Origin: Sphingobacteriales bacterium 44-15
GTDB lineage: Bacteria; Bacteroidota; Bacteroidia; Chitinophagales; Chitinophagaceae
Direction: 5' to 3'
NCBI GenBank assembly: GCA_001899685.1
Contig: MKWG01000024.1
Location: forward strand, 62,001 to 126,000
Length of the DNA: 64,000 nucleotides
The position numbers were made by a program, and so were the translations under genes. Under the pieces are notes generated by a model. It was not told the DNA's origin and ran no database searches. It saw only the letters and a list, made by a program, of their open reading frames with translations. Shown piece after piece: positions 51,384 to 60,178 of this stretch; position 1 is the stretch's first letter, and each line of letters begins with the position of its first letter.

Positions 51384-53159
51384 TCAGAGATTCATTTTTT
51401 TCAATTCACTTACGGCATGGTCTGCAGCTCTTGCCGTGAAGGCCATATAGGTAAGCGATGGATTCACACAGGAAGCGGAAGTCATGAATGCACCGTCGGT
51501 CACAAATACATTCGGGGCATCCCACACCTGGTTGAACTTATTCAGCACGGATGTTTTGGGGTCATGTCCCATACGCGCTGTGCCCATTTCATGTATGCCT
51601 CTTCCCAGGGTGCCATCGCCATCGCGGCCCTGCACATTTTTTACACCCGCTGCTTCCAGCATTTCAATGGCATCATTCAGCATATCCTTGCGCATCTTCT
51701 TTTCATTGTCTTTATATTCCACATCCATTGCAAGCACAGGCAGTCCCCATTTATCCAAACGTTGTTTGCCATTTTTGTCAGGCACAGGGCGCATGCCAAG
51801 ATCTTTGCCGGTAACAGGATCTTTGAAGAGTTCCTGCTTATCACCGTACGTGTTTTTATCAATATATACCCTGTTCTCATGATAGGGCAATGTTTCTCCA
51901 AAACCACCGATGCCCATTGTCCAGCTTCCTGGTTCTACAAGAGCATCTTTCAACTCTGCGCCGATGGATATTTCTTCTGCAGAGCGGCTATAGCCACCCC
52001 TGCTGCCCCCGCCCTGGTAGCCGAAGCCGCGCAGGTAATCTCGTTTATCGCCAAAGAAATTGCGATAGCGCGGAATATAAACGCCATTGGCGCGCCGCCC
52101 GAAGTAATATTTATCTTCATATCCTTCCACCAGTCCGCCTGCTCCTACGCCGAGGTGATGGTCCATCACGTTGTGCCCAAGCTCGCCACTGCTGCTGCCA
52201 AGCCCTTCCGGCCATATATCCGTTGCAGAGTTCATCAGCACCCATGCGCTGTTCAGTGCAGAGGCATTCAGGAAAATGATCTTAGCGTTATAGGTATATG
52301 TCTTATTATTTTCACCATCCAGCACTTCCACGCCGGTGGCTCTTTTCTTGTCTTTGTCGTATAATATTTTGGTAACAATGCTCCAGGGACGCAGAGTAAG
52401 ATTGCCTGTCTTCATTGCAGCGGGGAGCGTGGAAGATTGCGTGCTGAAATATGCACCATAGGGGCATCCCAGCCAGCATTTGTTGCGAAACTGGCAGTTT
52501 GATCTTCCCTGGTCTGCAAAGGGAACCGTGATATTGGCTGTGCGGCCAATGATCATTTTCCTTTTCCCGCTGAATTTGTCTTTTATCCTTGCAGCCACAT
52601 CTTTTTCCACGCAGGTCATTTCCATGGGAGGGAGAAATTGCCCGTCTGGTAATTCAGCAAGCCCTTCCTTGGAGCCGCTGATGCCGGCAAAACGCTCTAC
52701 ATGATCATACCAGGGCGCTATTTCTTTATAGCGTACCGGCCAGTCAATAGCGATGCCTTCTTTGGCATTGGCTTCAAAATCCAGGTCGCTCCAGCGGTAG
52801 CTTTGCCTGCCCCACATCAGCGAACGGCCGCCTACATGATAACCGCGAAACCAGTCGAAACGTTTTATTTCGGTATAAGGGCTGTCCTTGTCGCTGCACC
52901 AGTAATCCAGGTTGGTTTCATTAAGGGGATAATCCCGTTTCAGCACGGGATAATCATTGATCATTTGCTGGGTTCTGCCGCCGCGGTGTGGAAATTCCCA
53001 GGGCGCTTTATTCGCATTTACGTAGTCTTTTACATGTTCAATATTGCGCCCCCGCTCCAGCATCAGCACCTTAAGTCCTTTTTCAGTAAGCTCTTTGGCA
53101 GCCCATCCACCACTGATCCCGGAACCAATAACTATGGCATCGTAAACGTTGTCAGGCAT
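51384..53159 (-). CDS. GMC-family FAD-dependent sugar dehydrogenase, large subunit
   Basis: A 591-residue flavoprotein oxidising alcohol groups of sugars. FAD fold IVIGSGISGGWAAKE (9-23) and the later FLNASALNSAWVLMNSAT and GTARMGHDPKTS are GMC features; the C-terminal domain includes FVTDGAFMTSASCVNPSLTYM, where the His/Asn pair is expected. No signal peptide is visible; like related enzymes, it is probably exported as a complex with the Tat-targeted subunit 3. By family precedent it could be a 3-dehydrogenase of glucosides. Confidence 0.92.
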   Translation of the reverse strand: MPDNVYDAIVIGSGISGGWAAKELTEKGLKVLMLERGRNIEHVKDYVNANKAPWEFPHRGGRTQQMINDYPVLKRDYPLNETNLDYWCSDKDSPYTEIKRFDWFRGYHVGGRSLMWGRQSYRWSDLDFEANAKEGIAIDWPVRYKEIAPWYDHVERFAGISGSKEGLAELPDGQFLPPMEMTCVEKDVAARIKDKFSGKRKMIIGRTANITVPFADQGRSNCQFRNKCWLGCPYGAYFSTQSSTLPAAMKTGNLTLRPWSIVTKILYDKDKKRATGVEVLDGENNKTYTYNAKIIFLNASALNSAWVLMNSATDIWPEGLGSSSGELGHNVMDHHLGVGAGGLVEGYEDKYYFGRRANGVYIPRYRNFFGDKRDYLRGFGYQGGGSRGGYSRSAEEISIGAELKDALVEPGSWTMGIGGFGETLPYHENRVYIDKNTYGDKQELFKDPVTGKDLGMRPVPDKNGKQRLDKWGLPVLAMDVEYKDNEKKMRKDMLNDAIEMLEAAGVKNVQGRDGDGTLGRGIHEMGTARMGHDPKTSVLNKFNQVWDAPNVFVTDGAFMTSASCVNPSLTYMAFTARAADHAVSELKKMNL

Positions 53160-53213
53160 TTTGTTTTTTTTGAGTTAAGTAATAATATAACAATGTATGT
53201 ATTGCAGATCATA

Positions 53214-54119
53214 CTATACATCACAGATCCTCACGCCGCTTTCAAGCGACGCTATCTGGCCTTTTGCATCTTTGGGCGTAGGAATAAATTCCTGTGCAAC
53301 ATACCCTTTAAAACCAAGGTCTGTTATGGCTTTCATAATAGCCGGGTAATACAGCTCCTGTGATTCATTTATTTCGCGGCGGCCCGGAACGCCACCGGTG
53401 TGATAGTGAGATATATACTGGTGATTGTCCCTGATAGTCCTGATCACATCTCCTTCATCTATCTGCATGTGATAAATATCATACAATAGTTTGAAGTTTT
53501 CAGAGCCCAGCCGTTTTGCCAGCTCTACACCCCAGGCTGTTTTATCGCATTGATAATCCTTGTGGTCAATTTTGCTGTTCAGTAATTCCATTACCAGCGT
53601 AACCTTATGCTTTTCGGCGATCCCTATCACTTTTCTTAACCCGTCAACACAGTTCTTCCAGCCTGTTTCATCATCGAGATTCCTGCGGCTGCCGCTGAAG
53701 CATATCAGTTGCTTATAACCTGCCTGCGCCACCAGGGGGAGCATTTCCGAGTAATTTTTGATGAGCTGCGGGTGAAATTCAGTATGGTTCCAGCCATCGG
53801 TGAGGTTGATCTCAGCACCATTGCACATGCTTGAATACAGCCCGTATTTCTGAAGTGTGGGCCACTCCTTTGGGCCTACAAGATCAATTGCCGTCATACC
53901 GAGGCCTTTAACGGCTGCGCAAAATTCCTCAAGGGGGATACTGCCATAGCACCACCGGCAAACCGAATGATTAATATTTCCTTTCATGATATAGGGGGTT
54001 TCTTTCTTTTTGCGGGGAGCCGCTGATGCAACAACAGTAGAGAGCGAGCCAAGGGTCACAGCGCTAAGGGCAATATGTTTTATGGCACGCCTGCGCGGAT
54101 AATCTGATGAAGTGGACAT
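53214..54119 (-). CDS. Hydroxypyruvate-isomerase-like TIM-barrel protein, Tat-exported
   Basis: A 301-residue sugar phosphate isomerase/epimerase-type (AP endonuclease 2 fold) protein. PRRRAIKHIALSAVTLGSL is a twin-Arg signal (about 8-32), so it acts in the periplasm. Metal-binding acidic/His residues appear in VMELLNSKIDHKDY, LLYDIYHMQIDEGD, ISHYHTGGVPGR and VAQEFIPT. It is first in the minus-strand operon (isomerase-GMC-subunit 3) and divergent from the Gfo/Idh gene. Periplasmic location fits handling of a keto-sugar. Confidence 0.88.
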   Translation of the reverse strand: MSTSSDYPRRRAIKHIALSAVTLGSLSTVVASAAPRKKKETPYIMKGNINHSVCRWCYGSIPLEEFCAAVKGLGMTAIDLVGPKEWPTLQKYGLYSSMCNGAEINLTDGWNHTEFHPQLIKNYSEMLPLVAQAGYKQLICFSGSRRNLDDETGWKNCVDGLRKVIGIAEKHKVTLVMELLNSKIDHKDYQCDKTAWGVELAKRLGSENFKLLYDIYHMQIDEGDVIRTIRDNHQYISHYHTGGVPGRREINESQELYYPAIMKAITDLGFKGYVAQEFIPTPKDAKGQIASLESGVRICDV

Positions 54120-54210
54120 AGTCTGTTATAAAGAAAAGTCAAGGTAATAAATGTTTTATAATTCTGTCTTTTTTAATTGTTAATCGTTCACGCAGTTTTA
54201 CCGAAATACA

Positions 54211-54270
54211 ACAAAGCCACGAATGCACAAATAAATATATTAAAATACATTCCTGCATTCGTGGCTTTGT
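54211..54270. repeat. 17-bp perfect inverted repeat in the divergent promoter region
   Basis: ACAAAGCCACGAATGCA (54211-54227) is mirrored at 54254-54270 with a 26-nt AT-rich loop. The gap 54120-54382 contains no gene. It may be an operator or a member of the CCACGAAT-type interspersed repeats. Confidence 0.75.
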
Positions 54271-54382
54271 CTTCCTTTGTTGTACAGAATACACAAATGA
54301 AAAAAAACAAGTTGGCAGTATATGTAAATGTTTTATTTTTAAACCCGCTTCTGATTTTTAAACTACGCTAATATTTTTTTTC

Positions 54383-55540
54383 ATGAACAGAAAACTTAGA
54401 ATGGGCATGATCGGCGGAGGCAAAGACGCCTTTATCGGAGCCGTTCATCGTATCGCTGCCAATATGGATGGGCTTATTGAGCTGTCTGCCGGTGCATTGA
54501 GCATACGGCCGGATATTGCAACAGACTCAGGGAAAACGCTATTCCTTCCCGATGACCGCATCTATCTCAATTACGAGGAGATGCTGGAAAAAGAAAGCAA
54601 AATGCCTGCCGACAAACGTCTTGATTTTGTTACTATAGTGACCCCCAACTTCGCTCACTTTGCTCCGGCCATGCTGGCGCTTGAGAAAGGCTTTCATGTA
54701 GTGATTGAGAAACCCATGACCTTCACGCTTGATGAAGCAAAACAGCTCCAGAAGAAAGTAGAAGAAACCGGGTTATTGCTTTGTCTTACCCATACCTATT
54801 CAGGTTATCCGATGGTAAAGCAGGCAAAACAGATGATCAAGGAGGGTGCATTGGGCAAAGTCAGAAAAATATGGGTGGAATACCCGCAGGGCTGGCTGAC
54901 AAAGCTTACAGAAAGAGAAGGTAACGCACAGGCTGCCTGGAGAACCGATCCTTCCAAATCGGGAAAAAGTGGTTGTATGGGTGATATAGGCACCCACGCC
55001 GCACATCTTGCTGAATATATTTCAGGGCTGAAGATCACAAAGCTTTGTGCCGACCTGAATATCATGGTGGAAGGACGCCCGCTGGATGATGACGGCAACG
55101 TGCTTCTCCGGTTTGATAATGGCGCTGCCGGTGTGCTGATGGCTTCACAGGTAGCAGCAGGTGAAGAAAATGCCTTAAGGATCAGGATATATGGCGAGAA
55201 AGGCGGAATGGAATGGGCGCAGCAGGAACCCAACAGCTTATTGCTCAAATGGCTTGATCAGCCTATGCAGGTGTATCGCACCGGCACCGGTTACCTCGGG
55301 AGTTTTGCAAAACACAATGCCAGGGTTCCCGCCGGTCATCCCGAAGGATACCTTGAGGCGTTCGGGAATATCTACCGCAACTTTGCCCTCAGCTTATCCG
55401 CCAAAATCAATAATGAAAAAGCTACCCCCGAAATATCAGACTTCCCCACAGTGCAGGAAGGTGTAAGGGGAATGGCTTTTATTGATAATGTGGTGAAGAG
55501 CAGCAACAGTGATGAAAAGTGGACTGAATTTGAGGTGTAA
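54383..55540 (+). CDS. Gfo/Idh/MocA family oxidoreductase
   Basis: A 385-residue NAD(P)-dependent sugar dehydrogenase. Rossmann start MGMIGGGKDAFIGAVHR (8-24), the EKP motif in HVVIEKPMTFTLDEAK, and a conserved GDIGTHAAHLAEYISG (His likely catalytic) mark the family. No signal peptide is seen, so it is cytosolic, acting after uptake of the product. It heads the plus-strand half of the divergent cluster. Confidence 0.93.
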   Translation: MNRKLRMGMIGGGKDAFIGAVHRIAANMDGLIELSAGALSIRPDIATDSGKTLFLPDDRIYLNYEEMLEKESKMPADKRLDFVTIVTPNFAHFAPAMLALEKGFHVVIEKPMTFTLDEAKQLQKKVEETGLLLCLTHTYSGYPMVKQAKQMIKEGALGKVRKIWVEYPQGWLTKLTEREGNAQAAWRTDPSKSGKSGCMGDIGTHAAHLAEYISGLKITKLCADLNIMVEGRPLDDDGNVLLRFDNGAAGVLMASQVAAGEENALRIRIYGEKGGMEWAQQEPNSLLLKWLDQPMQVYRTGTGYLGSFAKHNARVPAGHPEGYLEAFGNIYRNFALSLSAKINNEKATPEISDFPTVQEGVRGMAFIDNVVKSSNSDEKWTEFEV

Positions 55541-55549
55541 GGAAGAAAG

Positions 55550-55640
55550 TGATGAGGGGTAAGTGATAAGGGGTAAGTGAATACACAGGGATGTATTTTA
55601 AATCCAAACGCTCTTCCTTATACCTTACACCCTATCCCTC
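55550..55640. repeat. Intergenic hairpin repeat, GGGGTAAG subtype, copy 12
   Basis: GAGGGGTAAGTGATAAGGGGTAAG on the left faces TTATACCTTACACCCTATCCCTC on the right. It sits between two plus-strand genes of the sugar cluster. Confidence 0.6.
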
Positions 55641-55670
55641 TATTTAAATAACAATTTCAATTTTATTGTC

Positions 55671-56726
55671 ATGACAAATGTCCAGGGACCTGGAATTTTT
55701 CTTGCGCAGTTTTTAGGAGACAGCGCTCCGTTCAACAGTTTGAAATCTATTTGCGGCTGGGCTGCTTCACTGGGTTATGCAGGTGTGCAAATACCCACAT
55801 GGGACAGCCGCGTGATTGACATACAAAAAGCTGCAGAAAGTAAAACCTATGCCGATGAAATAAAAGGTATAGTAAATGAAGCCGGTCTGCAGATCACAGA
55901 GCTTGCTTCCCATATTATCGGGCAGTTAGTGGCTGTGCACCCGGCATACGATGTTCTTTTTGACGGGTTTGCCCCGGAGGCTTACCGTGGCAATCCGGCC
56001 GCCCGCACCGAATGGGCTGTGCAGCATCTTAAGTATGCTGCTAAGGCTTCCCGCAACCTGGGTCTGAACGCCCATGGTACTTTCAGCGGCTCCCTGCTTT
56101 GGCATACTGTATATCCATGGCCACAGCGCCCGGCAGGACTGGTGGAAACAGGATTTACCGAATTGGCAAAAAGATGGCTTCCCATACTCAACGTATTTGA
56201 TGAGCATGGTATAGATCTTTGCTATGAGATACATCCCGGCGAAGACCTGCATGATGGGATAACTTACGAGATGTTCCTTGAAAAAGTAAATAATCACAGC
56301 AGGGCCTGCCTGCTCTATGATCCCAGTCATTTTGTGCTGCAATGCCTCAACTACCTGGAATATATTGATAATTACCACGAGCGCATCCGCATGTTCCATG
56401 TAAAAGATGCCGAATTTAATCCTACCGGCAAGCAGGGAGTATATGGCGGTTACCAGGGCTGGGTCGAACGCGCAGGCCGTTTCCGTTCACTGGGCGACGG
56501 ACAGGTTGATTTCAAATCTATCTTCAGTAAGATGGCAGCATACAACTACAAAGGCTGGGCAGTGCTGGAATGGGAATGTGCACTCAAGCACCCTGAAGCC
56601 GGCGCTGCAGAAGGCGCTCCGTTCATCAAAGATCATATTATAAGAGTGACGGAAAGAGCATTCGATGACTTTGCGGGCACAGGCAGCGATGAAAAATTTA
56701 ATCGTAAAGTTTTAGGGCTTGAGTAG
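55671..56726 (+). CDS. Sugar phosphate isomerase/epimerase family protein
   Basis: A 351-residue TIM-barrel metal enzyme without a signal peptide. Residues that should bind the divalent metal appear in CYEIHPGEDLHDG (Glu/His), LLYDPSHFVLQ (Asp/His), MFHVKDAEFN (His/Asp) and VLEWECALKHP (Glu). GNLGLNAHGTFSG-like NLGLNAHGTFSGSLLWH is the earlier strand. It is 130 bp after the Gfo/Idh gene. Members of this pair (isomerase plus Gfo/Idh) commonly degrade 3-keto or inositol-type sugars in the cytosol. Confidence 0.9.
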   Translation: MTNVQGPGIFLAQFLGDSAPFNSLKSICGWAASLGYAGVQIPTWDSRVIDIQKAAESKTYADEIKGIVNEAGLQITELASHIIGQLVAVHPAYDVLFDGFAPEAYRGNPAARTEWAVQHLKYAAKASRNLGLNAHGTFSGSLLWHTVYPWPQRPAGLVETGFTELAKRWLPILNVFDEHGIDLCYEIHPGEDLHDGITYEMFLEKVNNHSRACLLYDPSHFVLQCLNYLEYIDNYHERIRMFHVKDAEFNPTGKQGVYGGYQGWVERAGRFRSLGDGQVDFKSIFSKMAAYNYKGWAVLEWECALKHPEAGAAEGAPFIKDHIIRVTERAFDDFAGTGSDEKFNRKVLGLE

Positions 56727-56785
56727 TTTTCTTTAGATATTTGTGCCCTGTTTTATTGAGAAAAAATTAAAATTGATAAATAAGC

Positions 56786-57217
56786 ATGAAAAAAATTACA
56801 TCGGCAGTTCTTTTGTTAGCCTTTTGTTATGCCTGCGGTAGCGCACCGACAGAAGAAAAAAAACCTATAAGTTCGAGTGTGAATCCACAAATTGGCGGCG
56901 ATGCACAAAAGCCGGCCGCTGCAACAGATAACGGGGCAGCCGCTACTACTGCAGCAGCAGCTCCGGCGGCTAAGGACGGGAAGGCATTATTAGAAGGTTC
57001 TGACTGCCGTGCCTGCCATCATGATAAGGATAAGCTGGTGGGACCTGCTTATGCAGAAGTTGCCAAGAAGTATAAAGAAAAGGATATCCCTGCGCTGGCT
57101 AAAAAGGTAATGGAAGGCGGATCAGGTGTTTGGGGGCAGATCCCTATGTCGCCTCATCCTACTTTATCTGAGCCGGATGCTGAAGCGATGGTAAAATATA
57201 TCCTGACAATAAAATAA
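56786..57217 (+). CDS. Periplasmic c-type cytochrome, lipoprotein-like
   Basis: A 143-residue electron carrier. N-terminal signal with likely acylated Cys17 (YAC), then an Ala/Thr/Pro-rich linker (about 20-62), then a class I cytochrome c domain with CRACH (74-78) and probable axial Met121 in GQIPMSPHP. It closely resembles cytochrome c551/552. In this cluster it is the likely electron acceptor for the GMC dehydrogenase. The next gene starts 5 bp after its stop. Confidence 0.92.
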   Translation: MKKITSAVLLLAFCYACGSAPTEEKKPISSSVNPQIGGDAQKPAAATDNGAAATTAAAAPAAKDGKALLEGSDCRACHHDKDKLVGPAYAEVAKKYKEKDIPALAKKVMEGGSGVWGQIPMSPHPTLSEPDAEAMVKYILTIK

Positions 57218-57222
57218 CAATA

Positions 57223-57951
57223 ATGAAGATTGCATCAGTGCTTGCTGTGACCAGTATGTTTCTTGTAGTGTCGGCAATGCCATATCAGGCAGAAGCCCAG
57301 AAGAAAGACAATGTTTTAACGCAAAAAGAAAAAAATGCCGGCTGGGTTTTATTATTTGACGGTACATCTACCGATGGCTGGCATTCCTTTAATAAGACCA
57401 GTCTGGGCTCAGCCTGGGAAGCAGATAACGGAACGCTGCATTTGACAAAGCATGAAGGTGAAAGTGCAGGTGGCGATGCTACTACCGCAGGCGAATATGG
57501 AGATTTTGATTTGAAGCTCGACTGGAAAATTTCGCAAAACGGTAATAGCGGGGTATTATTCCTGGTACAGGAAGGTCCTGAGCATGAACGCTCTTACCAT
57601 ACCGGTCCCGAAATGCAGGTGTTGGACAATAACGGACATCCCGATGCCAAGATAATCAAGCATCGCGCGGGCGACCTGTATGACCTTATTACCAGCAAGC
57701 CAGAAACCGTTAAGCCTGCCGGAGAATGGAACAGTATAGAAATTAAGTTGCAGAAAGGTAAGCTGGAGCTGTGGCAGAATGGCGTAAAAGTAGTGTCTAC
57801 CACATTATGGGATGCCAACTGGGATGCCCTGGTAGCCGGAAGCAAATTTAAAAATATGCCAGGCTTTGCCAAGTCGAAGAAAGGACATATCTCGCTCCAG
57901 GATCATGGAAATGAAGTATGGTATAAAAATATTAAGATCAGAAAGCTGTAA
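57223..57951 (+). CDS. DUF1080 protein (3-keto-disaccharide hydrolase type)
   Basis: A 242-residue secreted jelly-roll protein. A signal peptide (1-25, ending YQAEAQ) precedes the DUF1080 domain: GWVLLFDGTSTDGWHSF, FDLKLDWKISQNGNSGVLF, GPEMQVLDNNGHPD, and GHISLQDHGNEVWYKNIKI. The family is now annotated as 3-keto-disaccharide (or 3-keto-glycoside) hydrolase. With the GMC dehydrogenase and cytochrome alongside, hydrolysis of a 3-oxidised glycoside in the periplasm is a good prediction. A terminator follows at 57975-58007. Confidence 0.93.
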   Translation: MKIASVLAVTSMFLVVSAMPYQAEAQKKDNVLTQKEKNAGWVLLFDGTSTDGWHSFNKTSLGSAWEADNGTLHLTKHEGESAGGDATTAGEYGDFDLKLDWKISQNGNSGVLFLVQEGPEHERSYHTGPEMQVLDNNGHPDAKIIKHRAGDLYDLITSKPETVKPAGEWNSIEIKLQKGKLELWQNGVKVVSTTLWDANWDALVAGSKFKNMPGFAKSKKGHISLQDHGNEVWYKNIKIRKL

Positions 57952-57974
57952 GAATTATATAAACCAGTAGCGCG

Positions 57975-58007
57975 AAAGCCGGTTGAGTAATTGCTTAACC
58001 GGCTTTT
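57975..58007 (+). terminator. Intrinsic terminator after the DUF1080 gene
   Basis: AAAGCCGGTTGAG pairs with CTTAACCGGCTTT (one G-U), 6-nt loop, ending in TTTT. It closes the plus-strand half of the cluster. Confidence 0.85.
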
Positions 58008-58018
58008 GCCATATTATC

Positions 58019-58096
58019 GTGAAAGGAGAGATGTGAGACGTGAAAGCATCTCTCATATTTGTCGTTTCACATTTGTCGTCTCACGTTTGTCGTTTC
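58019..58096. repeat. Intergenic hairpin repeat, copy 13
   Basis: GAAAGGAGAGATGTGAGACGTGAAAG followed by CATCTCTCATATTTGTCGTTTCAC and TCTCACGTTTGTCG; GAGAGATG/CATCTCTC pair. Confidence 0.6.
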
Positions 58097-58260
58097 CCCC
58101 CTCTACCATTAACGGGGTATTGATATCACAAAACAGATACTGTATATTTATATCCTCAAACCTCCCGCCGGTAATCCCCCCTGACTTTTTCCGTATTCCC
58201 ATGTTGCAGAACAGACCATTACTGGTCAGCACGTATTCGCCATTTCTAAATTGTATTATC

Positions 58261-59718
58261 ATGAAACATAAGTTGTCTCCACTTGTTAAGGACTATCTCT
58301 ACATTCTTAAAAAAGCTGCGGCAAGCAACAACGGGCAGCGGTGTATGATAGGACCAAGCCCCGGGCTTAAGGATAAGCTCAAAGCTGATTTAAACCAGTT
58401 GAAAAGAGATCTCGGCAGCTCCGTGCTGGGTAATCTGATCAGGCCGCTTGGCAAAACGAAGCTTGGTTTCAACGACGGTTTGCTCCAGCCGGGTAATGTA
58501 TTTGCTTTGGGAACTTCTGCCCAGGGCATACGAACCCGCAGCGCGGAAAGAGCGCCGCTGCGTGGTGATCTGAAGGTAGCGGTAATACTTGTTGACTTCA
58601 GTGATAAGCCTATGAGCCAGACAAAGAAAAGGTTCCAGGATCTTTTTTTCAGCCAGGGAGTTATACCTACAGGAAGCGTGAAAGAATATTATACAGAGGT
58701 AACAGGCGGACTTGTAAATATCACAGGGCAGGTGGCGGGTCCCTACAGAATGCCCAAAAAATTAAGCCAGTACGCGCACGGCGACAGTGGTACCGGGAAT
58801 GCCTCTCCCAATGCAAGAACACTTGCGGAAGATGCTGCTAAAGCAGCAAATGCTTATGTGGATTTTAGCACTTATGATAATAACAACGATGGATATGTTG
58901 ATGCTTTTGTGGTAATACATGCAGGACCGGGGGCTGAAGTGACGGGCAGCCGCAACGATATCTGGAGCCATAAATGGGTATTGCCTAAAGTATACAATGC
59001 AGATGGCACACATATTTATGCCTATTTAACGGTGCCTGAAGATTGTGAACTGGGGGTTTGTGCTCACGAACTGGGGCACCTGCTGTTTGGTTTCCCCGAT
59101 CTGTACGACGTGGATTATACGAGTGAAGGAATCGGCAACTGGTGCCTGATGTCCGGGGGTAGCTGGAATAATGACGGGGCAACACCGGCTCATCCCTGCG
59201 CGTGGTGTAAAATGCAGCAAAACTGGGTTACTACTGTTAATCAAAGCAATAATAAGGCTAATGTTGTTATTGATGGTGTGCAGGCGGGGAAAACAATATA
59301 CCGTCTCTGGAAGGATGGCGGACCGGGCAATGAATATTTTCTCGTTGAAAACCGCACCCAAAAGAATTATGATAAATTTCTCCCGGGTGAAGGATTGCTG
59401 GTATATCATATTGATGATGCAATAGATGATAACAGCAATGAGCTGCATTATAAAGTGGCCCTTGTGCAGGCGGATGGCAGGCAGGACCTGGAGAAAGGAA
59501 AAAATTCCGGCGATGCCGGTGATGTATGGCCCGGTACTTCAAAGAGGAAAACATTCAGCAGGACAACAAAACCCAACAGTAAGAGCTATGGAGGACTTGA
59601 TACCAGGGTAGCGCTCCGGAAAATAAAATTTGCAAAGGGAAAAGTTACGGCGGATATATATGTAAAAACAGGCGCAGCAACTGTTCCCGGTAAAAAGAAT
59701 AGTGCCAAAAAGAAATAA
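58261..59718 (+). CDS. M6 family metalloprotease (immune inhibitor A-like)
   Basis: A 485-residue zinc protease. The motif AHELGHLLFGFPDLYD contains HELGH at 269-273 with the third ligand region downstream; GIGNWCLMSGGSWN continues the M6 signature. KVAVILVDFSDKPMSQTKK is the conserved lead-in at about 100-120. No signal peptide or sorting tail is apparent, so export is unclear. ATG 58261 is preferred: the open frame upstream (to 57991) is unrelated sequence overlapping a terminator and a repeat. Confidence 0.88.
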   Translation: MKHKLSPLVKDYLYILKKAAASNNGQRCMIGPSPGLKDKLKADLNQLKRDLGSSVLGNLIRPLGKTKLGFNDGLLQPGNVFALGTSAQGIRTRSAERAPLRGDLKVAVILVDFSDKPMSQTKKRFQDLFFSQGVIPTGSVKEYYTEVTGGLVNITGQVAGPYRMPKKLSQYAHGDSGTGNASPNARTLAEDAAKAANAYVDFSTYDNNNDGYVDAFVVIHAGPGAEVTGSRNDIWSHKWVLPKVYNADGTHIYAYLTVPEDCELGVCAHELGHLLFGFPDLYDVDYTSEGIGNWCLMSGGSWNNDGATPAHPCAWCKMQQNWVTTVNQSNNKANVVIDGVQAGKTIYRLWKDGGPGNEYFLVENRTQKNYDKFLPGEGLLVYHIDDAIDDNSNELHYKVALVQADGRQDLEKGKNSGDAGDVWPGTSKRKTFSRTTKPNSKSYGGLDTRVALRKIKFAKGKVTADIYVKTGAATVPGKKNSAKKK

Positions 59719-59719
59719 A

Positions 59720-59849
59720 GGGCTGACCCAAAAGGTCATCCTTGCGAACGAAGGGAAGCAATCTCAATACTCAAACCTCTATCATTCAATGAGATTGCTT
59801 CGGTCGTTCCTCCCTAGAATACGTTCAACGACCTTTTTGGTCAGCCCCC
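59720..59849. repeat. Long nested inverted repeat (GCAATCTCA family)
   Basis: Outer arms GGGCTGACCCAAAAGGTCA (59720 on) and ACGACCTTTTTGGTCAGCCC (to about 59848) pair with few mismatches; inner arms GGAAGCAATCTCAAT and ATGAGATTGCTTC pair as well, giving a single extended hairpin of about 130 nt just after the protease stop. Confidence 0.8.
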
Positions 59850-59884
59850 AAAAATTGAAATACGCCATCCTGTCTGCATAGTGA

Positions 59885-59892
59885 TAAATTTG
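59885..59892 (+). promoter_or_regulatory. -7 box (TAAATTTG) of the 94-aa protein gene
   Basis: Exact TAnnTTTG ending one base before the first ATG (59894) and five bases before the second (59897), which suggests a leaderless message starting at the second ATG. Confidence 0.5.
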
Positions 59893-59893
59893 T

Positions 59894-60178
59894 ATGATGG
59901 TACAGATAATCCCAAACATCGCATTGATCTCTGCCGTTGTCGAGAGCATTGAACCCTACGATATGCAGGAAGGCTATAGCATACTTTCATTAAATGTGCA
60001 GAAAGCCTCTCCCAGGGGAAGAGAGAAATTTTTATACAATAAAAATGAAGACCAGCAAATGAAAGCCATTGTAAGTGATACCGTTTGCAGCGACGCTGCC
60101 CTAAAAGCAGGGAAAAAAATCAATGCGGAAGTAAAAAAAGTAAGCCCGCTCCTGTGGAGGATCCTGGATTTTTCCTGA
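59894..60178 (+). CDS. Hypothetical 94-residue protein, possible OB-fold
   Basis: I do not recognise the family. The strand pattern IALISAVVESIEPYD, YSILSLNVQKASP, AIVSDTVCSD, INAEVKKVSPLLWRILDF resembles a small beta-barrel (OB-like) without signal peptide or membrane segment. It begins immediately after a -7 box, and the second Met (59897) may be the real start. The next gene is 326 bp away. Confidence 0.6.
   Translation: MMVQIIPNIALISAVVESIEPYDMQEGYSILSLNVQKASPRGREKFLYNKNEDQQMKAIVSDTVCSDAALKAGKKINAEVKKVSPLLWRILDFS

Noticed and set aside
51417-52364. 315-residue open frame on the plus strand inside the GMC gene
   Set aside because: Mirror image of the conserved flavoprotein frame with low-complexity Cys/His content and no recognisable domain.
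57991-58260. N-terminal 90-residue extension of the M6 protease
   Set aside because: Lies over a terminator and a repeat, has no family similarity, and a good ATG exists at 58261.
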